Shown here: positions 27,425 through 36,941 of the stretch, in pieces
Position numbering within the stretch: the stretch's first letter is position 1
Layout: the number at the start of each line of letters is the position of its first letter
From: Sphingopyxis flava
GTDB taxonomy: Bacteria > Pseudomonadota > Alphaproteobacteria > Sphingomonadales > Sphingomonadaceae
Direction: 5' to 3'
Assembly: GCF_900168005.1 (NCBI RefSeq)
Contig: NZ_FUYP01000002.1
Location: 210,927-274,926 of the forward strand
DNA: 64,000 nucleotides
The notes under the pieces: model-generated
What the model saw: the letters and a program-made list of their open reading frames with translations, nothing else
What the model was told of the DNA's origin: nothing
Databases searched by the model: none
Program-made: the position numbers and the translations under genes

Positions 27425-27897
27425 GGGATGCTCTCTCCATTCATGATCGCGGTGAAACGGCTGGCCCAGCCTGCAGGCTGGCGCCGCGGCCGGCCTGCGG
27501 GCGACAGAAAGGCGGCCGTAGCGCGGCCGTCCGTCAGCATTTCGTCGCTTAACGTATGATGACTGCGAAGGATGCGCTGCGCGATGACGACGCTTGCGCC
27601 GCGCACCGCCTCGACCGTGCTGACGACGAGCAGGTCGTCATCGAGCTTTGCGGGCCGCAGATATTTGATCGCAAGGTCGGTGACCGCCCACGCGCCTTCA
27701 CCGGCTTCCATGGCAGCGCGCTGGTCGATTCCCGCCAGCCGCAGCATGTCCGATCGCGCGCGCTCCATATAGCGCAGATAATTGGCATGATAGACGATGC
27801 CGCTAAGGTCGGTGTCCTCGAAATAGACGCGCACGCGGTAGTGATGCGCGGCTCCCACAAAAGCGCCGGGGATGAATGGGGGAGGGACATGAGCCAT
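27418..27897 (-). CDS. ybgC: Tol-Pal-associated acyl-CoA thioesterase YbgC
   Basis: Hot-dog fold thioesterase (159 aa from ATG 27895-27897). The family active-site segment is FEDTDLSGIVYHANYLRYME, with the catalytic Asp in EDTD. A GTG at 27945 would add 16 residues. The ATG is preferred because the protein then begins close to the conserved fold, although neither start has a strong Shine-Dalgarno. It is conserved as the first gene of tol-pal operons and is placed here right after ruvB. Confidence 0.93.
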   Translation of the reverse strand: MAHVPPPFIPGAFVGAAHHYRVRVYFEDTDLSGIVYHANYLRYMERARSDMLRLAGIDQRAAMEAGEGAWAVTDLAIKYLRPAKLDDDLLVVSTVEAVRGASVVIAQRILRSHHTLSDEMLTDGRATAAFLSPAGRPRRQPAGWASRFTAIMNGESIPC

Positions 27898-27996
27898 CGC
27901 CAGACCGATAGCCGGTGCACGACTCGCCGCAAACCCCCCTTTCACGGTTCGTCGCAGGTCCGCGGCATTTGGCGGAGGCTGCCCCGGATTTTCGTT

Positions 27997-29019
27997 CTAT
28001 TTCGCCTGGTCGAACAGCCCGTCCTGCGCACCGGATGGGGGATTGAGCCCGAGATGTTTCCACGCGCTCGCGTTGAGCATCCGTCCGCGCGCGGTGCGGG
28101 CAATGAGGCCGATCTGAAGCAGATAGGGCTCGATCACATCCTCGATCGTGTCGCGCGGTTCCGAAAGCCCCGCCGCGAGCGTCTCGACGCCCACGGGACC
28201 GCCGCGATAAATGTCCGCGATCATGGTGAGATAGCGCCGGTCCATCGCGTCGAGCCCCAGCGCGTCGACCTCGAGCCGGTTGAGCGCAGCATCGGCGTTC
28301 TTCGCATCGACGATGGGCGCGCCGGCGACGGTGGCAAAATCGCGCACACGGCGAAGAAGCCGCCCGGCGATGCGCGGCGTTCCGCGCGATCGCTTGGCAA
28401 TTTCGAGCGCACCGTCGGGTGCGATGCCGAGGCCCAGCAACCGCGCCGCTCGGGTGATCACCTGTTCAAGCTCGGCATGGGTATAGAAATTGAGCCGCAC
28501 CGGGATGCCGAACCGGTCGCGCAGCGGGGTCGTCAGCAGGCCTTGCCGCGTCGTCGCGCCCACGAGGGTGAATTTGGGAAGATCGATACGGACGCTTCGG
28601 GCCGACGGTCCCTCGCCGATCATGATATCGAGCGCGCGGTCCTCCATCGCCGGGTAGAGGATTTCCTCGACTGCGGGGGCGAGACGATGGATCTCGTCGA
28701 TAAACAGGACGTCACCGTCCTCCAGATTGGTAAGCAATGCCGCAAGGTCGCCCGCCTTGGCGATGACCGGCCCCGACGTAGACCGAAAACCGACCCCGAG
28801 TTCGCGCGCGACGATCTGCGCGAGGGTCGTCTTCCCAAGGCCGGGCGGCCCGAAGAAGAGGACATGATCGAGCGCATCCGAACGCGCCTTCGCCGCCTCG
28901 ATGAAGATGCGCAGATTCTCGCGCGCTGCCGCCTGGCCGACGAATTCGGCGAGCGATTTGGGGCGAAGCGCTGCGTCGGCATCCTCGGGCGTGCGCAGGG
29001 GGGTGGTGAGGTCGGTCAC
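27997..29019 (-). CDS. ruvB: Holliday junction branch migration helicase RuvB
   Basis: AAA+ ATPase motor of the RuvAB complex (340 aa). Walker A is [12 protein letters not shown], Walker B is LFIDEIHRL, sensor 1 is [10 protein letters not shown], and a winged-helix tail follows. The start is taken as GTG 29017-29019: it overlaps the stop of the upstream gene (GTGA) and has GGGGGATGAG before it. ATG 29040 would add seven residues but lacks a ribosome site. Confidence 0.96.
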   Translation of the reverse strand: MTDLTTPLRTPEDADAALRPKSLAEFVGQAAARENLRIFIEAAKARSDALDHVLFFGPPGLGKTTLAQIVARELGVGFRSTSGPVIAKAGDLAALLTNLEDGDVLFIDEIHRLAPAVEEILYPAMEDRALDIMIGEGPSARSVRIDLPKFTLVGATTRQGLLTTPLRDRFGIPVRLNFYTHAELEQVITRAARLLGLGIAPDGALEIAKRSRGTPRIAGRLLRRVRDFATVAGAPIVDAKNADAALNRLEVDALGLDAMDRRYLTMIADIYRGGPVGVETLAAGLSEPRDTIEDVIEPYLLQIGLIARTARGRMLNASAWKHLGLNPPSGAQDGLFDQAK

Positions 29020-29456
29020 GGTTTGCTCATCCCCCGCCATGGGGCTTTGCGCAAGTCGGCATGGCACTGCGAGCATCGTTCTTCAGGGCGGAAACGGCGA
29101 TCCCCCGCGCAGTGGCCATCGGGGTTGGCACGGACGTCCCATTCGTCGAGATCCGGGCTGGTCAGGAGCGTAGACTTGCCGCACGAGGGACACAGGCTGA
29201 TGCGACGCGTCGCTGGGTGGACCCATGGCAAGACCAGATTGAGGAGTAAGGCGGCAATAAGGGCCGACCATGCCGCTGACGGGAGGAGGGGAAGCCACTC
29301 TGCCATCCGGTCGCCAAATGGCCCCCGCATTGCGAGCAGGGCGGCAGAGGCGATCGTCACGAAAACCAGCCCTGCGAGCGCCAGCGCGGCCCAGTCCATT
29401 GCATAAGAAGACAGAAATCCCGCGGGATATCCAAGACGATCCCGGCGCTCAGTCAT
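29016..29456 (-). CDS. Small membrane protein with zinc-ribbon cysteines, function unknown
   Basis: Not recognised as a named family (146 aa). Two predicted membrane helices lie at about residues 22-44 and 57-82. A C-terminal cytosolic part carries CPSCG and CSQCH pairs, spaced like a zinc ribbon. The ATG overlaps the end of the upstream GFA-family gene (ATGACTGA) and its stop overlaps the ruvB GTG. It is therefore translated as part of the ruv operon, although it has no obvious recombination role. Confidence 0.75.
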   Translation of the reverse strand: MTERRDRLGYPAGFLSSYAMDWAALALAGLVFVTIASAALLAMRGPFGDRMAEWLPLLPSAAWSALIAALLLNLVLPWVHPATRRISLCPSCGKSTLLTSPDLDEWDVRANPDGHCAGDRRFRPEERCSQCHADLRKAPWRGMSKP

Positions 29457-29859
29457 AATGTTCTATTGCCTTGCCGGTGATCGAAACCCAAGGTTCCTTG
29501 CGCTCCTCAAAGACCGAATAATCGGGCACCAAAGCGTGGCCGGGCTCGAAATTGCCGAGCGGGATCGCATAGGCATCATGATAGGGTCGCGCCCGGTACC
29601 AGACGCCCGAGCCGCAGATGCTGCAAAAGAAGAAGTCGGCGGTGTTGCCGCTTTCGCCGGTGAATTGCCACATCCTCGCATGGTCTTCGCCGGTGATGCG
29701 GACCTGCTCCGCGGAAAAGCGCACCTGCGCGGCGAAGGCGCTGCCGCTGCGCGTCTTGCACTCGCGGCAGTGGCACACTGACACCCGGATCGGCTCGCCC
29801 GTACAGGTGATACGGATCTGGCCGCAGCGGCAAGCGGCCCGGCGGGCGATCTTCGTCAT
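29449..29859 (-). CDS. GFA family (glutathione-dependent formaldehyde-activating-like) zinc protein
   Basis: CENP-V/GFA domain protein (136 aa). Zinc ligands lie in [16 protein letters not shown] and FFCSICGSG. The family includes S-hydroxymethylglutathione synthase, but most members have no known substrate, so a formaldehyde role is not claimed. Its start overlaps the ruvA stop by four bases, placing it within the ruvA-ruvB operon. Confidence 0.9.
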   Translation of the reverse strand: MTKIARRAACRCGQIRITCTGEPIRVSVCHCRECKTRSGSAFAAQVRFSAEQVRITGEDHARMWQFTGESGNTADFFFCSICGSGVWYRARPYHDAYAIPLGNFEPGHALVPDYSVFEERKEPWVSITGKAIEHYD

Positions 29860-30458
29860 TTCGCAGCCTTCTTGAGCGCGGCCCGCACGAGGGCGTCGAG
29901 CGTTGCTTTGGCGCCGAGCTCCTCATGTGCCGCCGCGACCGCCGCGCTCGCTTCAGCGGGTTTGAAGCCGAGGCCGGTGAGCGCGGCGACCGCGTCGCCG
30001 AGTGGCCCTGGAGCAGGTGCAATCGCAAGGCCCGCGCTTCCCGCGATACCGCCCAAGGCTCCCGCCTTGTCTTTGAGTTCGTGGGTGATGCGCTGGGCAA
30101 GCTTCGGCCCGACGCCGTTGGCGCGTGCAATCATGGCGCTGTCACCGCCAGCAAGCGCGCGCTGAAGATCAGCGACCTCGAGCGCCGAAAGGATCGCGAG
30201 CGCGACCTTGGCGCCGACGCCCTGGACGCTGGTCAGCAGACGAAACCAGTCGCGCTCCTCGGCCCGCGCGAACCCCAAAAGGCGCAGGAAATCCTCGCCG
30301 ACGAGCATCTCGGTGTGAATGGTGACATCGCTGCCGACAGAACCGAGCGCATCGAGGGTGCGCGCCGAAGCTTCGACGAGATAGCCGACGCCGCCGACGT
30401 CGATTACCGCATGGCCTGCGCCGCTGCTGTCGAGCCGTCCGGTGAGTTTCGCGATCAT
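29856..30458 (-). CDS. ruvA: Holliday junction DNA-binding protein RuvA
   Basis: Tetrameric Holliday-junction-binding subunit of RuvAB (200 aa). Landmarks are the N-terminal OB fold ([15 protein letters not shown]), two helix-hairpin-helix motifs ([27 protein letters not shown]) and a C-terminal RuvB-binding domain ([16 protein letters not shown]). It lies 71 bases downstream of ruvC. Confidence 0.97.
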   Translation of the reverse strand: MIAKLTGRLDSSGAGHAVIDVGGVGYLVEASARTLDALGSVGSDVTIHTEMLVGEDFLRLLGFARAEERDWFRLLTSVQGVGAKVALAILSALEVADLQRALAGGDSAMIARANGVGPKLAQRITHELKDKAGALGGIAGSAGLAIAPAPGPLGDAVAALTGLGFKPAEASAAVAAAHEELGAKATLDALVRAALKKAAK

Positions 30459-30529
30459 CTCACGGGCCTAACGCGAGGAGAACGAAAAGGGAATAGAATT
30501 CCCCTCAGGGCGCAGGGGGCAAACGAATT

Positions 30530-31003
30530 TCAATATCGCGGCCGGTGGTTGCCGTGACAGATCGCCACCGCCAGCGCGTCGGCTGCATCGGCGCCTTCGA
30601 CCTTGGCGCCTGGCAGCAGGACGCGCAGCATCGCCTGCACCTGTTCCTTTGCAGCGCCGCCCGTGCCGACGATCGTCTTCTTGACGAGGCGGGGGGCATA
30701 TTCGGCGACGGGAAGGCCTGCGCGCGCGCAGGCGAGAAGCGCGACGCCGCGGGCGTGTGCGAGTTTCAGCGTTGACTGCGGATTGTCGTTGACGAAGACC
30801 TCCTCGACCGCCGCACACATCGGATCATGGTCGGCGATCACGGCTGCGAGCACCGTGTCGATATACGCAAGACGCTCAGGCAGCGCGGCCTTTGCATCGG
30901 TTTTGATCTGGCCATTGGCGATATGGCTGATCCGGCTGCCTTCGACGCGGATCATACCCCATCCGGTGCACGACAGCGAGGGATCGAGGCCGAGAATGAT
31001 CAT
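30530..31003 (-). CDS. ruvC: Holliday junction resolvase RuvC
   Basis: Endonuclease that cuts Holliday junctions (157 aa). The catalytic acidic residues are seen in [14 protein letters not shown] (Asp7), AAVEEVF (Glu), and the C-terminal [13 protein letters not shown] basic helix ([18 protein letters not shown]) is typical. It lies 96 bases after yebC and is transcribed with it. Confidence 0.97.
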   Translation of the reverse strand: MIILGLDPSLSCTGWGMIRVEGSRISHIANGQIKTDAKAALPERLAYIDTVLAAVIADHDPMCAAVEEVFVNDNPQSTLKLAHARGVALLACARAGLPVAEYAPRLVKKTIVGTGGAAKEQVQAMLRVLLPGAKVEGADAADALAVAICHGNHRPRY

Positions 31004-31099
31004 GGGGTCATGGTCGCATGGCGCGGCGAGCGGCTACGCTGAAGGCGTGCGCAGCCAGCGGCCAAGCCGGCGCCGCGCGATGCGAACGGATTTTGGCTG

Positions 31100-31846
31100 T
31101 TAACCAAGCTTTTCCATCACGGCATCGGGGATATCATAGTTCCCCCACACGGTCTGGACATCGTCGTCGTCGTCGAGCGTGTCGATAAGCTTGAAGAGCG
31201 TCTGCGCGGTCGCCTCGTCCGTGACTTCGCTCTTCAGCGTAGGCCGCCAGGCGAGCTTCACGCCCTCAGCTTCGCCCAGCTTGGCTTCGAGCGCCTTGGC
31301 GACTTCGTGCAGATTTTCAACGCTCGTCCAGATCTCGTGGCCGTCTTCGGACGATTCAACATCGTCGGCGCCGGCGTCGAGCGCAGCTTCGAACACCATG
31401 TCTGGGTCGCCCGCGCTCGCCGGATATGTGACCTGGCCGAGCCGATCGAAGCCGTGGCTGACGCTGCCGGTGGTGCCCAGATTGCCGCCATTCTTTGCAA
31501 AGGCCGTGCGCACGTTCGTCGCGGTCCGGTTGCGGTTGTCGGTGAGAGCCTCGACGATCAGCGATACGCCGCCGGGGCCGTAACCCTCATAGCGGATCTC
31601 CTCGTAATTCTCGCCTTCACCGCCCGACGCCTTGTCGATCGCGCGCTGGATATTGTCTTTTGGCATCGACTGCGCCTTGGCCGCGTTTACCGCGGCGCGC
31701 AGGCGTGCATTGGCGTCGGGGTCGGGCAGACCCATTTTCGCTGCGACAGTGATTTCGCGCGCGAGCTTGGAGAAGAGGGCGCTGCGCTTCTTGTCCTGCG
31801 CGCCCTTGCGGTACATGATGTTCTTGAATTTGCTATGGCCGGCCAC
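31100..31846 (-). CDS. yebC: YebC/PmpR family DNA-binding protein
   Basis: Probable transcriptional regulator of the TACO1/YebC family (248 aa); some members are linked to translation of polyproline tracts. Landmarks are the start [20 protein letters not shown] and central [20 protein letters not shown]. The Shine-Dalgarno GGGAGG precedes ATG 31846. The yebC-ruvCAB order is conserved in many proteobacteria. Confidence 0.96.
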   Translation of the reverse strand: MAGHSKFKNIMYRKGAQDKKRSALFSKLAREITVAAKMGLPDPDANARLRAAVNAAKAQSMPKDNIQRAIDKASGGEGENYEEIRYEGYGPGGVSLIVEALTDNRNRTATNVRTAFAKNGGNLGTTGSVSHGFDRLGQVTYPASAGDPDMVFEAALDAGADDVESSEDGHEIWTSVENLHEVAKALEAKLGEAEGVKLAWRPTLKSEVTDEATAQTLFKLIDTLDDDDDVQTVWGNYDIPDAVMEKLG

Positions 31847-31934
31847 GGCCTACCTCCCATCGATGTGGAAAAATGTGGCGCCGCCCTAGCGTGCGCGGCT
31901 TTTCGAGACAACCGCTGCGTTGCGGGCGCGGCGA

Positions 31935-32255
31935 CTAGATGAGGACCGCCGTCCCGCTCGCCGACACCATCAGCATCGACCCGTTCTGGCCGAGAACCTC
32001 ATAGTCGATGTCGACGCCGATGACGGCGTTGCCGCCGAGCTTCGCAGCCTCGGCCTCCATTTCGCTCAGTGCCTCCTTGCGCGCGCGGGCAAGGACGTCC
32101 TCATATTTGCCCGAACGGCCGCCGACGATATCGGTGATGCTTGCAAACAGGTCGCGGAAAATGTTCGCACCGACGATCACCTCGCCGGTGACGATGCCCA
32201 GATATTCGCGGACCGGACGGCCCTCAACGGTGGGGGTCGTAGTGCTGAACATCAT
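31935..32255 (-). CDS. YbjQ family protein
   Basis: Small protein (106 aa) of the YbjQ (UPF0145, heavy-metal-binding) family. Landmarks are [18 protein letters not shown], the middle [18 protein letters not shown], and the end [16 protein letters not shown]. The biochemical role is unknown and metal binding is a name only. A second ATG one codon in is equally possible. Confidence 0.9.
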   Translation of the reverse strand: MMFSTTTPTVEGRPVREYLGIVTGEVIVGANIFRDLFASITDIVGGRSGKYEDVLARARKEALSEMEAEAAKLGGNAVIGVDIDYEVLGQNGSMLMVSASGTAVLI

Positions 32256-32281
32256 GTCGTCTCCCTGTTTGCGCCTTTGCC

Positions 32282-32524
32282 TCAGTCGATGCCGAGCGCC
32301 GACTTGTACACGTCGAGGATCGCCTCCATCTCCTTGCGGTCGTGCACCGGCATTTTCCGCAAACGGACGATCTGGCGCATGATCTTGGGATCATAGCCCT
32401 GCGACTTGGCTTCGTTATAGACGTCGCGGATATCGTCGGCGATGCCCTTTTTCTCTTCTTCCAGCCGCTCGATGCGCTCGATGAAAAGGCGCAGTTGTTC
32501 GTCGGCAGTAGTGGCTTCGCTCAT
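32282..32524 (-). CDS. gapR: GapR-type nucleoid-associated protein (DUF2312)
   Basis: Short alpha-helical DNA-binding protein (80 aa). Its sequence ([18 protein letters not shown], then [19 protein letters not shown], ending [11 protein letters not shown]) matches DUF2312/GapR. In Caulobacter, GapR binds overtwisted AT-rich DNA and supports replication. The ATG at 32522-32524 is chosen because the family starts just before this coiled coil; the frame is open further upstream. Confidence 0.92.
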   Translation of the reverse strand: MSEATTADEQLRLFIERIERLEEEKKGIADDIRDVYNEAKSQGYDPKIMRQIVRLRKMPVHDRKEMEAILDVYKSALGID

Positions 32525-32580
32525 ATTGGACTCCGCTGGGGTTGGAATTTTCGGCGCAAGAGAATCGCGCCGGCGTCCAA

Positions 32581-32910
32581 CTAACGAGGTCGGGGATTCT
32601 TGGCCATGCTTTCTTCCATCCGTGCGAGTTGCTCCGCACTGGCAGGGACGTGATAGCGCGCCTTCCATTCGGCTGTTGGCATGCCGTGGACGATCGTACG
32701 CCCGGCCTCCTTGTCCATGCCTCCCGCCTCGGCGATCCAGTCGCCAAGGCAGTTGCGGCAGAAGCCGGCAAGACCCATGAGGTCGATGTTCGCTGCGTCG
32801 TGACGATGACGCAGCAGCCTCACCAGTCGGCGGAAGGCGGCCGCCGCAATCGCGTCGTCGAGGTCGTCGAGCACATCGGGGGCGGCGGGCTGGTCTTCGC
32901 TGCAGGACAT
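32581..32910 (-). CDS. DUF1244 family protein
   Basis: Conserved alphaproteobacterial protein of unknown function (109 aa). The family signature is [14 protein letters not shown], followed by [13 protein letters not shown] and WKARYHVPA. Cysteines in CRNC could bind a metal, which is inferred. The Shine-Dalgarno AAAGGTGAG precedes ATG 32910. A candidate promoter lies just upstream (32942-32971). Confidence 0.92.
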   Translation of the reverse strand: MSCSEDQPAAPDVLDDLDDAIAAAAFRRLVRLLRHRHDAANIDLMGLAGFCRNCLGDWIAEAGGMDKEAGRTIVHGMPTAEWKARYHVPASAEQLARMEESMAKNPRPR

Positions 32911-32941
32911 CGGACGTTTCTCACCTTTACGGGGTTGAATA

Positions 32942-32971
32942 GCTATACGGCGGTTGCCTTGGCACGATCAA
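32942..32971 (-). promoter_or_regulatory. Candidate sigma-70 promoter for the DUF1244 gene
   Basis: On the minus strand TTGATC (32966-32971) and TATAGC (32942-32947) are separated by 18 bases, 32 bases ahead of the DUF1244 ATG. The spacing and match are fair for a -35/-10 pair; not confirmed. Confidence 0.4.
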
Positions 32972-33022
32972 CGCGTCATGCCCCGCAGGAACCGTAACGG
33001 CAAGATGACAGGCGGAGCAATC

Positions 33023-34477
33023 GTGGTCCACAATTTCACCCCCCGCCAGCGCAAGGTGCGCATCCTGGCGACCCTTGGTCCTGCGAGCGCTCACCCCGAA
33101 ATGATTTCGGCGCTCCACCGGGCAGGCGCCGACGCTTTTCGCGTCAATATGAGCCACGGCGATCATGACGGCCACGCCAAGGTGATCGCGGCGATCCGCG
33201 CGCTCGAAAAGGAAACCGGCCGACCGACGACGATCCTGGTCGACCTTCAAGGTCCTAAGCTGCGGGTCGGAACCTTTAGCGAGGGACCGGCTGAGCTGGC
33301 GAAGGGCCAGAGCTTCGTCCTCGACGCGGACAAGGCGCCGGGCGACGCGGCGCGCGTTCACCTGCCGCATCCGGAGCTTTTTGCCGCGCTTGAACCGGGA
33401 ACGCGGCTCCTCATCGACGATGGCAAGCTGGTGCTGCGCGTGCAAAGCGTATCCCCGGACCGGATAGACACGCTCGTCGAGGTGGGCGGACGGATCTCGG
33501 ACCGCAAGGGGGTCAACGTCCCCGACGTCGTCGTGCCGCTCGCTGCACTGACCGAAAAGGATCGAAGGGATCTTGCCTTCGCGCTCGACCAGCATGTCGA
33601 CTGGATTGCCCTTTCTTTCGTGCAGCGGCCCGAGGATGTCGCCGAGGCGCGGCGGCTGATCGGGGGCAAGGCGGCATTGCTCGTCAAGTTCGAAAAACCC
33701 TCGGGGGTTCAACGGCTCGAGGAAATATTGGAGCTTGCCGACGCCGCCATGGTCGCGCGCGGTGACCTCGGCGTGGAACTTCCGCCCGAGGCGGTTCCTC
33801 CGCTTCAAAAGCGGATCGTCGCGGCCGCCCGCAGGATGGGCAAGCCGGTCGTTGTCGCGACGCAAATGCTCGAATCGATGATCGTCTCGCCGACTCCGAC
33901 GCGCGCCGAGGTGTCGGATGTCGCGACCGCGGTCTACGACGGGGCTGATGCGATCATGCTCTCGGCCGAGACCGCCGCGGGCGCCTGGCCGGTCGAGGCG
34001 GTGACGATGATGGATTCGATTGCCCGGTCGGTCGAAGGCGACCCTGACTATTACCGCCGCCTCCATTTCACGGAGACCTTACCCGACGCGACCACCGCCG
34101 ACGCGCTTGCCGAGGCGGCGGGGAGCATCATCGGGACGATCGGTGCCGATGCCATCATCTGCTTCACCGCCTCGGGCTCGACCGCTCGGCGCGTCGCGCG
34201 CGAGCGTCCCGGAGCGCCGCTGCTGGTGCTTACCCCGAAGCGCGAGGCGGCGCGTCGCATGGGTCTGCTCTGGGGTGCCCATGCGGTTCCCACCAGGGAC
34301 ATCGGAAGCTTCGAGGAAATGATCGCCAAAGGTAAGCGCATGGCTTTGCGTCACGGCATCGGACAATCGGGCTCGAAGCTGGTCATGATGGCTGGCGTTC
34401 CTTTCGGCACGCCGGGATCGACCAACGTGCTGCATGTCGCGACGCTGACGGGCGATGAGTTGAGGGGCTATGGATGA
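33023..34477 (+). CDS. pyk: Pyruvate kinase
   Basis: Glycolytic enzyme converting phosphoenolpyruvate and ADP to pyruvate and ATP (484 aa). Landmarks are KVRILATLGPAS, RVNMSHG (substrate Arg), DLQGPKLRVG, the Lys in VKFEKPSG, the metal site MVARGDLGVELP, ATQMLESMI, and DGADAIMLSAETAAG. GTG 33023 is chosen because GGAG lies six bases before it; an in-frame ATG at 33005 would add six residues. The C-terminal allosteric domain is complete. Confidence 0.96.
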   Translation: MVHNFTPRQRKVRILATLGPASAHPEMISALHRAGADAFRVNMSHGDHDGHAKVIAAIRALEKETGRPTTILVDLQGPKLRVGTFSEGPAELAKGQSFVLDADKAPGDAARVHLPHPELFAALEPGTRLLIDDGKLVLRVQSVSPDRIDTLVEVGGRISDRKGVNVPDVVVPLAALTEKDRRDLAFALDQHVDWIALSFVQRPEDVAEARRLIGGKAALLVKFEKPSGVQRLEEILELADAAMVARGDLGVELPPEAVPPLQKRIVAAARRMGKPVVVATQMLESMIVSPTPTRAEVSDVATAVYDGADAIMLSAETAAGAWPVEAVTMMDSIARSVEGDPDYYRRLHFTETLPDATTADALAEAAGSIIGTIGADAIICFTASGSTARRVARERPGAPLLVLTPKREAARRMGLLWGAHAVPTRDIGSFEEMIAKGKRMALRHGIGQSGSKLVMMAGVPFGTPGSTNVLHVATLTGDELRGYG

Positions 34478-34620
34478 TGGAGCGGCCGAATGGGCAGCAG
34501 TCGCGCCGACTCCATTAGGAATAGGCTGCGCGCGATGCGAAACTCCAGTCTAGGATTCGAAGGGTCGATACGGTAATGCGCTGCTCCCCGCCGCGGTGAG
34601 TAAAGGGTGCCGGTTCCTAA

Positions 34621-35418
34621 ATGTTGAAGAACTTGTTTTCGAAGGTTGCGCGAGCCGCGGAGACCGAACCCGAGCCAGGTTCCGAGGCTGCAGCGGGGGG
34701 CGAATCCCGCGCTTATACTGTGGGCTGGCTGCTCAATGTCGAAGGCGCGAGCGTCATTTGGGACACCCCGCGGCCGGTGCGGGTCGAGTCGCAAAGCAAG
34801 GATCCCAAGTCCGTCGGCAAATGTCCCTCGGTGCTTGATTTTGACCGCCGTCACTTCGTGATCAACTGCCCCATCGACGTTCATTTGCGGCTGAACCTGA
34901 CGGCCGGCGGGATGGAAATTACCAACGTCCTCGCCGACAAAAGTCCAATTCGGGCCGAGGCGCTGCAGCGCTGGATCGTATTTCAGCCGCGGAACGAATG
35001 GCGCCATCCGCAGCGGCCGGTGCTCCAGATGCTGACGTCTTATGTCTTCGTTTCGGACGACCCGGTCTACGTCAATCAATATCCCCCCATTTTCCATCAT
35101 ACGCCCGACCGCCCCGGCATTCAGATCAACGGCCGCTTTCCGATCGATGTCTGGCCGCGGCCATTGCAATGGGCGTTCGAGTGGCATGACACGACCAGGG
35201 ATTTGATCCTGCGGCGCGGGGAGCCGCTATTTTGCGTCCGGTTCGACGGCCCCGATCCCGCAGCGCCGACGCGGCTCATCGAGGCCAAGAAGACGTCCGA
35301 GCTTGAAAGCTATATGGCGTCGATCACGGGCGTGACCGAAATCGTCGGGCAGACCTATTCGCTGTTCAAGACGGCGCGCGAGCGCCGGCCGGCGAGGCTT
35401 CTCTATCCCAAGGATTGA
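34621..35418 (+). CDS. Uncharacterised cytosolic protein
   Basis: Not recognised (265 aa). It has no signal peptide or membrane helix. The N-terminal 30 residues are Glu/Ala-rich and probably flexible. The body is rich in aromatic residues and proline (PVLQMLTSYVFVSDDPVYVN, PIDVWPRPLQWAFEWHD). The end is basic (TARERRPARLLYPKD). Codon usage looks native. It is followed 51 bases later by another unknown gene, so the two may be an operon. The Shine-Dalgarno is weak. Confidence 0.8.
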   Translation: MLKNLFSKVARAAETEPEPGSEAAAGGESRAYTVGWLLNVEGASVIWDTPRPVRVESQSKDPKSVGKCPSVLDFDRRHFVINCPIDVHLRLNLTAGGMEITNVLADKSPIRAEALQRWIVFQPRNEWRHPQRPVLQMLTSYVFVSDDPVYVNQYPPIFHHTPDRPGIQINGRFPIDVWPRPLQWAFEWHDTTRDLILRRGEPLFCVRFDGPDPAAPTRLIEAKKTSELESYMASITGVTEIVGQTYSLFKTARERRPARLLYPKD

Positions 35419-35469
35419 GGGATTGCGTGCGCCTGCGCAGGCTGCTTGCCGCATGAAAAGGAATTCGCG

Positions 35470-35832
35470 TTGAAATTTGTCGAAGTTGTCGAATGGACTG
35501 CGAAGGATGGCGCTCTTCACTTCGCATTGAAGGGTGACGACGAGGCGCTGCACCGGATTGAGGTCGGCCTTGAATGTGCGCCGGTTCTCGCCAGTGCGCT
35601 GGTCGCGGAACTTGAGAAATCGGGGGGGCAGGACGGCGAAGCGCAGTTGATCCGCCCCGTGGGGATGCAGACAGGAAAAACCGAGCAGAATGAGCCGATG
35701 CTGTTCATGCGGCTTCAGGGCGGGGCCGAGCTTCCGCTTGTCTTCAAGCGCGAAAGCCTTGGCGTGCTGATCTCGGAGCTTCAGAAGCTGAAGTCGCTTA
35801 TTGAGCCGGGCGGTCAGATTCTCTGGCGTTAG
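35470..35832 (+). CDS. Small uncharacterised protein with TTG start
   Basis: Not recognised (120 aa). The start is taken as TTG 35470 because AAAAGGAA stands seven to eight bases before it. Another TTG at 35446 lacks such a site and no ATG or GTG is available at the head of the frame. The protein is acidic with alternating strands (EVVEWTAKDGALHFAL, PMLFMRLQGGAELPLVF) and a C-terminal helix. The stop is followed directly by a 14-base palindrome. Confidence 0.7.
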   Translation: MKFVEVVEWTAKDGALHFALKGDDEALHRIEVGLECAPVLASALVAELEKSGGQDGEAQLIRPVGMQTGKTEQNEPMLFMRLQGGAELPLVFKRESLGVLISELQKLKSLIEPGGQILWR

Positions 35833-35833
35833 G

Positions 35834-35847
35834 TCGCGACGTCGCGA
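35834..35847. repeat. Perfect 14-base palindrome
   Basis: TCGCGACGTCGCGA is self-complementary over all 14 bases and lies one base after the stop of the preceding gene. It could be an operator or part of a terminator; there is no T-tract. Confidence 0.6.
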
Positions 35848-35948
35848 TCAGGCCGGATCCCAGGGCGGGCAGGCGACCCGCTGCGTTCAGACGAAGATGC
35901 CGGGCGAGGGCGCTCTCCGGTTTTTTCCTCGCGCCGGCGCAAGACACG

Positions 35949-36012
35949 GATTCAATTGATTCAGATCGGCACAAAGTTACCGCGCGATTCAGAAAATTAA
36001 CGCTTCTGATTC
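35949..36012. promoter_or_regulatory. Cluster of four GANTC (CcrM-type) sites upstream of bpt
   Basis: GATTC occurs at 35949-35953, 35958-35962, 35986-35990 and 36008-36012. Each is part of a GATTCA heptamer-like repeat. GANTC is the CcrM methylation site of alphaproteobacteria, and methylated promoters can be read by GcrA. A methyl-dependent promoter is inferred. Confidence 0.5.
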
Positions 36013-36139
36013 AGTTCGGGACGGACAAAAATGGTAAATGATGTTTGCACCATTGACGGCAGGCGGCATATTCGGTGCATGTCGCGTGTCGGGACCCGCG
36101 TGGGAGGGCTCGCATTACCAGTTCGGAGGCCTGTCTCGC

Positions 36140-36913
36140 GTGTCTGCGCCGTTTCGTTTTCCGCGCTTCTTTGTCACCAGCCCGGCGCCTTGCCCTTATC
36201 TGGAGGGCAGGACCGAGCGCAAGGTGTTCACCGAACTCGGGGGGCATAATGCGAGCGAGCTCAACGATGCGCTCGGCCGCATCGGCTTTCGCCGCAGCCA
36301 GTCGGTTGCCTACCGGCCGAGCTGCACCGACTGCGCCGCTTGCGTATCGGTGCGCGTTTGCGCGATGGATTTCACGCCAAGCCAGTCGCAGAAGCGGAAC
36401 CTGCGACGCAATGGTGATCTGGTCGCCACCGCCTGCAAGCCTTGGGCGACCGACGAGCAATATGCGCTTTTGCATGCCTATCTCCAGTCGCGCCACCCGA
36501 ACGGCGGCATGGCAGACATGGACGAGCAGGATTTCGCCGACATGGTCGAGCAGTCTCCTGTCGACACCTATATGATCGAATATCGCGAGCCGACTCCCGA
36601 CGGCAGCCGCGGACGCCTTGTGGGCTGCTGCCTGACCGACCGCCAGGGCGATGGGCTGTCGATGATCTACAGCTTCTTCGATACGGCGCATCCCCTGCGC
36701 GAGGGGCTTGGCACCTATATCATCCTCGACCATGTGCGGCGCGCAGCCGGTGCGGGACTGCCCTATGTCTATCTTGGCTACTGGATCGAGGGTTCGGCTC
36801 GCATGGCCTACAAGGCGCGCTTCCGCCCCCTCGAGAAGCTCAGCCCCGATGGCTGGTCGCGCTTCGAGCCGATCGCGTCTGACCGGACCGCCGCAATTTT
36901 CGAACTCGCCTGA
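36140..36913 (+). CDS. bpt: Aspartate/glutamate leucyltransferase (Bpt, Ate1-like)
   Basis: Enzyme of the N-degron pathway (257 aa) that adds leucine from Leu-tRNA to proteins with N-terminal Asp or Glu, marking them for ClpAP. Landmarks are [42 protein letters not shown] and the GNAT-like C-terminus [20 protein letters not shown] 36140 is the start expected for the family ([14 protein letters not shown]) and has GGAGG at 36125-36129. An in-frame ATG at 36038 would add residues not expected in the family. Confidence 0.93.
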   Translation: MSAPFRFPRFFVTSPAPCPYLEGRTERKVFTELGGHNASELNDALGRIGFRRSQSVAYRPSCTDCAACVSVRVCAMDFTPSQSQKRNLRRNGDLVATACKPWATDEQYALLHAYLQSRHPNGGMADMDEQDFADMVEQSPVDTYMIEYREPTPDGSRGRLVGCCLTDRQGDGLSMIYSFFDTAHPLREGLGTYIILDHVRRAAGAGLPYVYLGYWIEGSARMAYKARFRPLEKLSPDGWSRFEPIASDRTAAIFELA

Positions 36914-36941
36914 TTGCGGGCCAAAGTTTCTTCGTCACTTG

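Larger units (their letters stand above)
35833..36139. other. Intergenic region upstream of bpt
   Basis: There is no gene in these 307 bases. They contain the palindrome TCGCGACGTCGCGA (35834-35847) and a cluster of four GATTC sites (35949-36012). The segment 35950-36060 is more AT-rich than the rest and probably holds the bpt promoter. The bpt frame is open upstream to 36038, but the conserved protein starts at 36140. Confidence 0.5.

Noticed and set aside
27556..29406. Plus-strand open frame of about 600 codons opposite ybgC and ruvB
   Set aside because: It is antisense to conserved, overlapping operon genes, and no motif or ribosome site supports it.
36038..36139. Upstream extension of bpt from ATG 36038
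   Set aside because: The extra 34 residues are not expected in the family, while GTG 36140 has a GGAGG site and the expected N-terminus.
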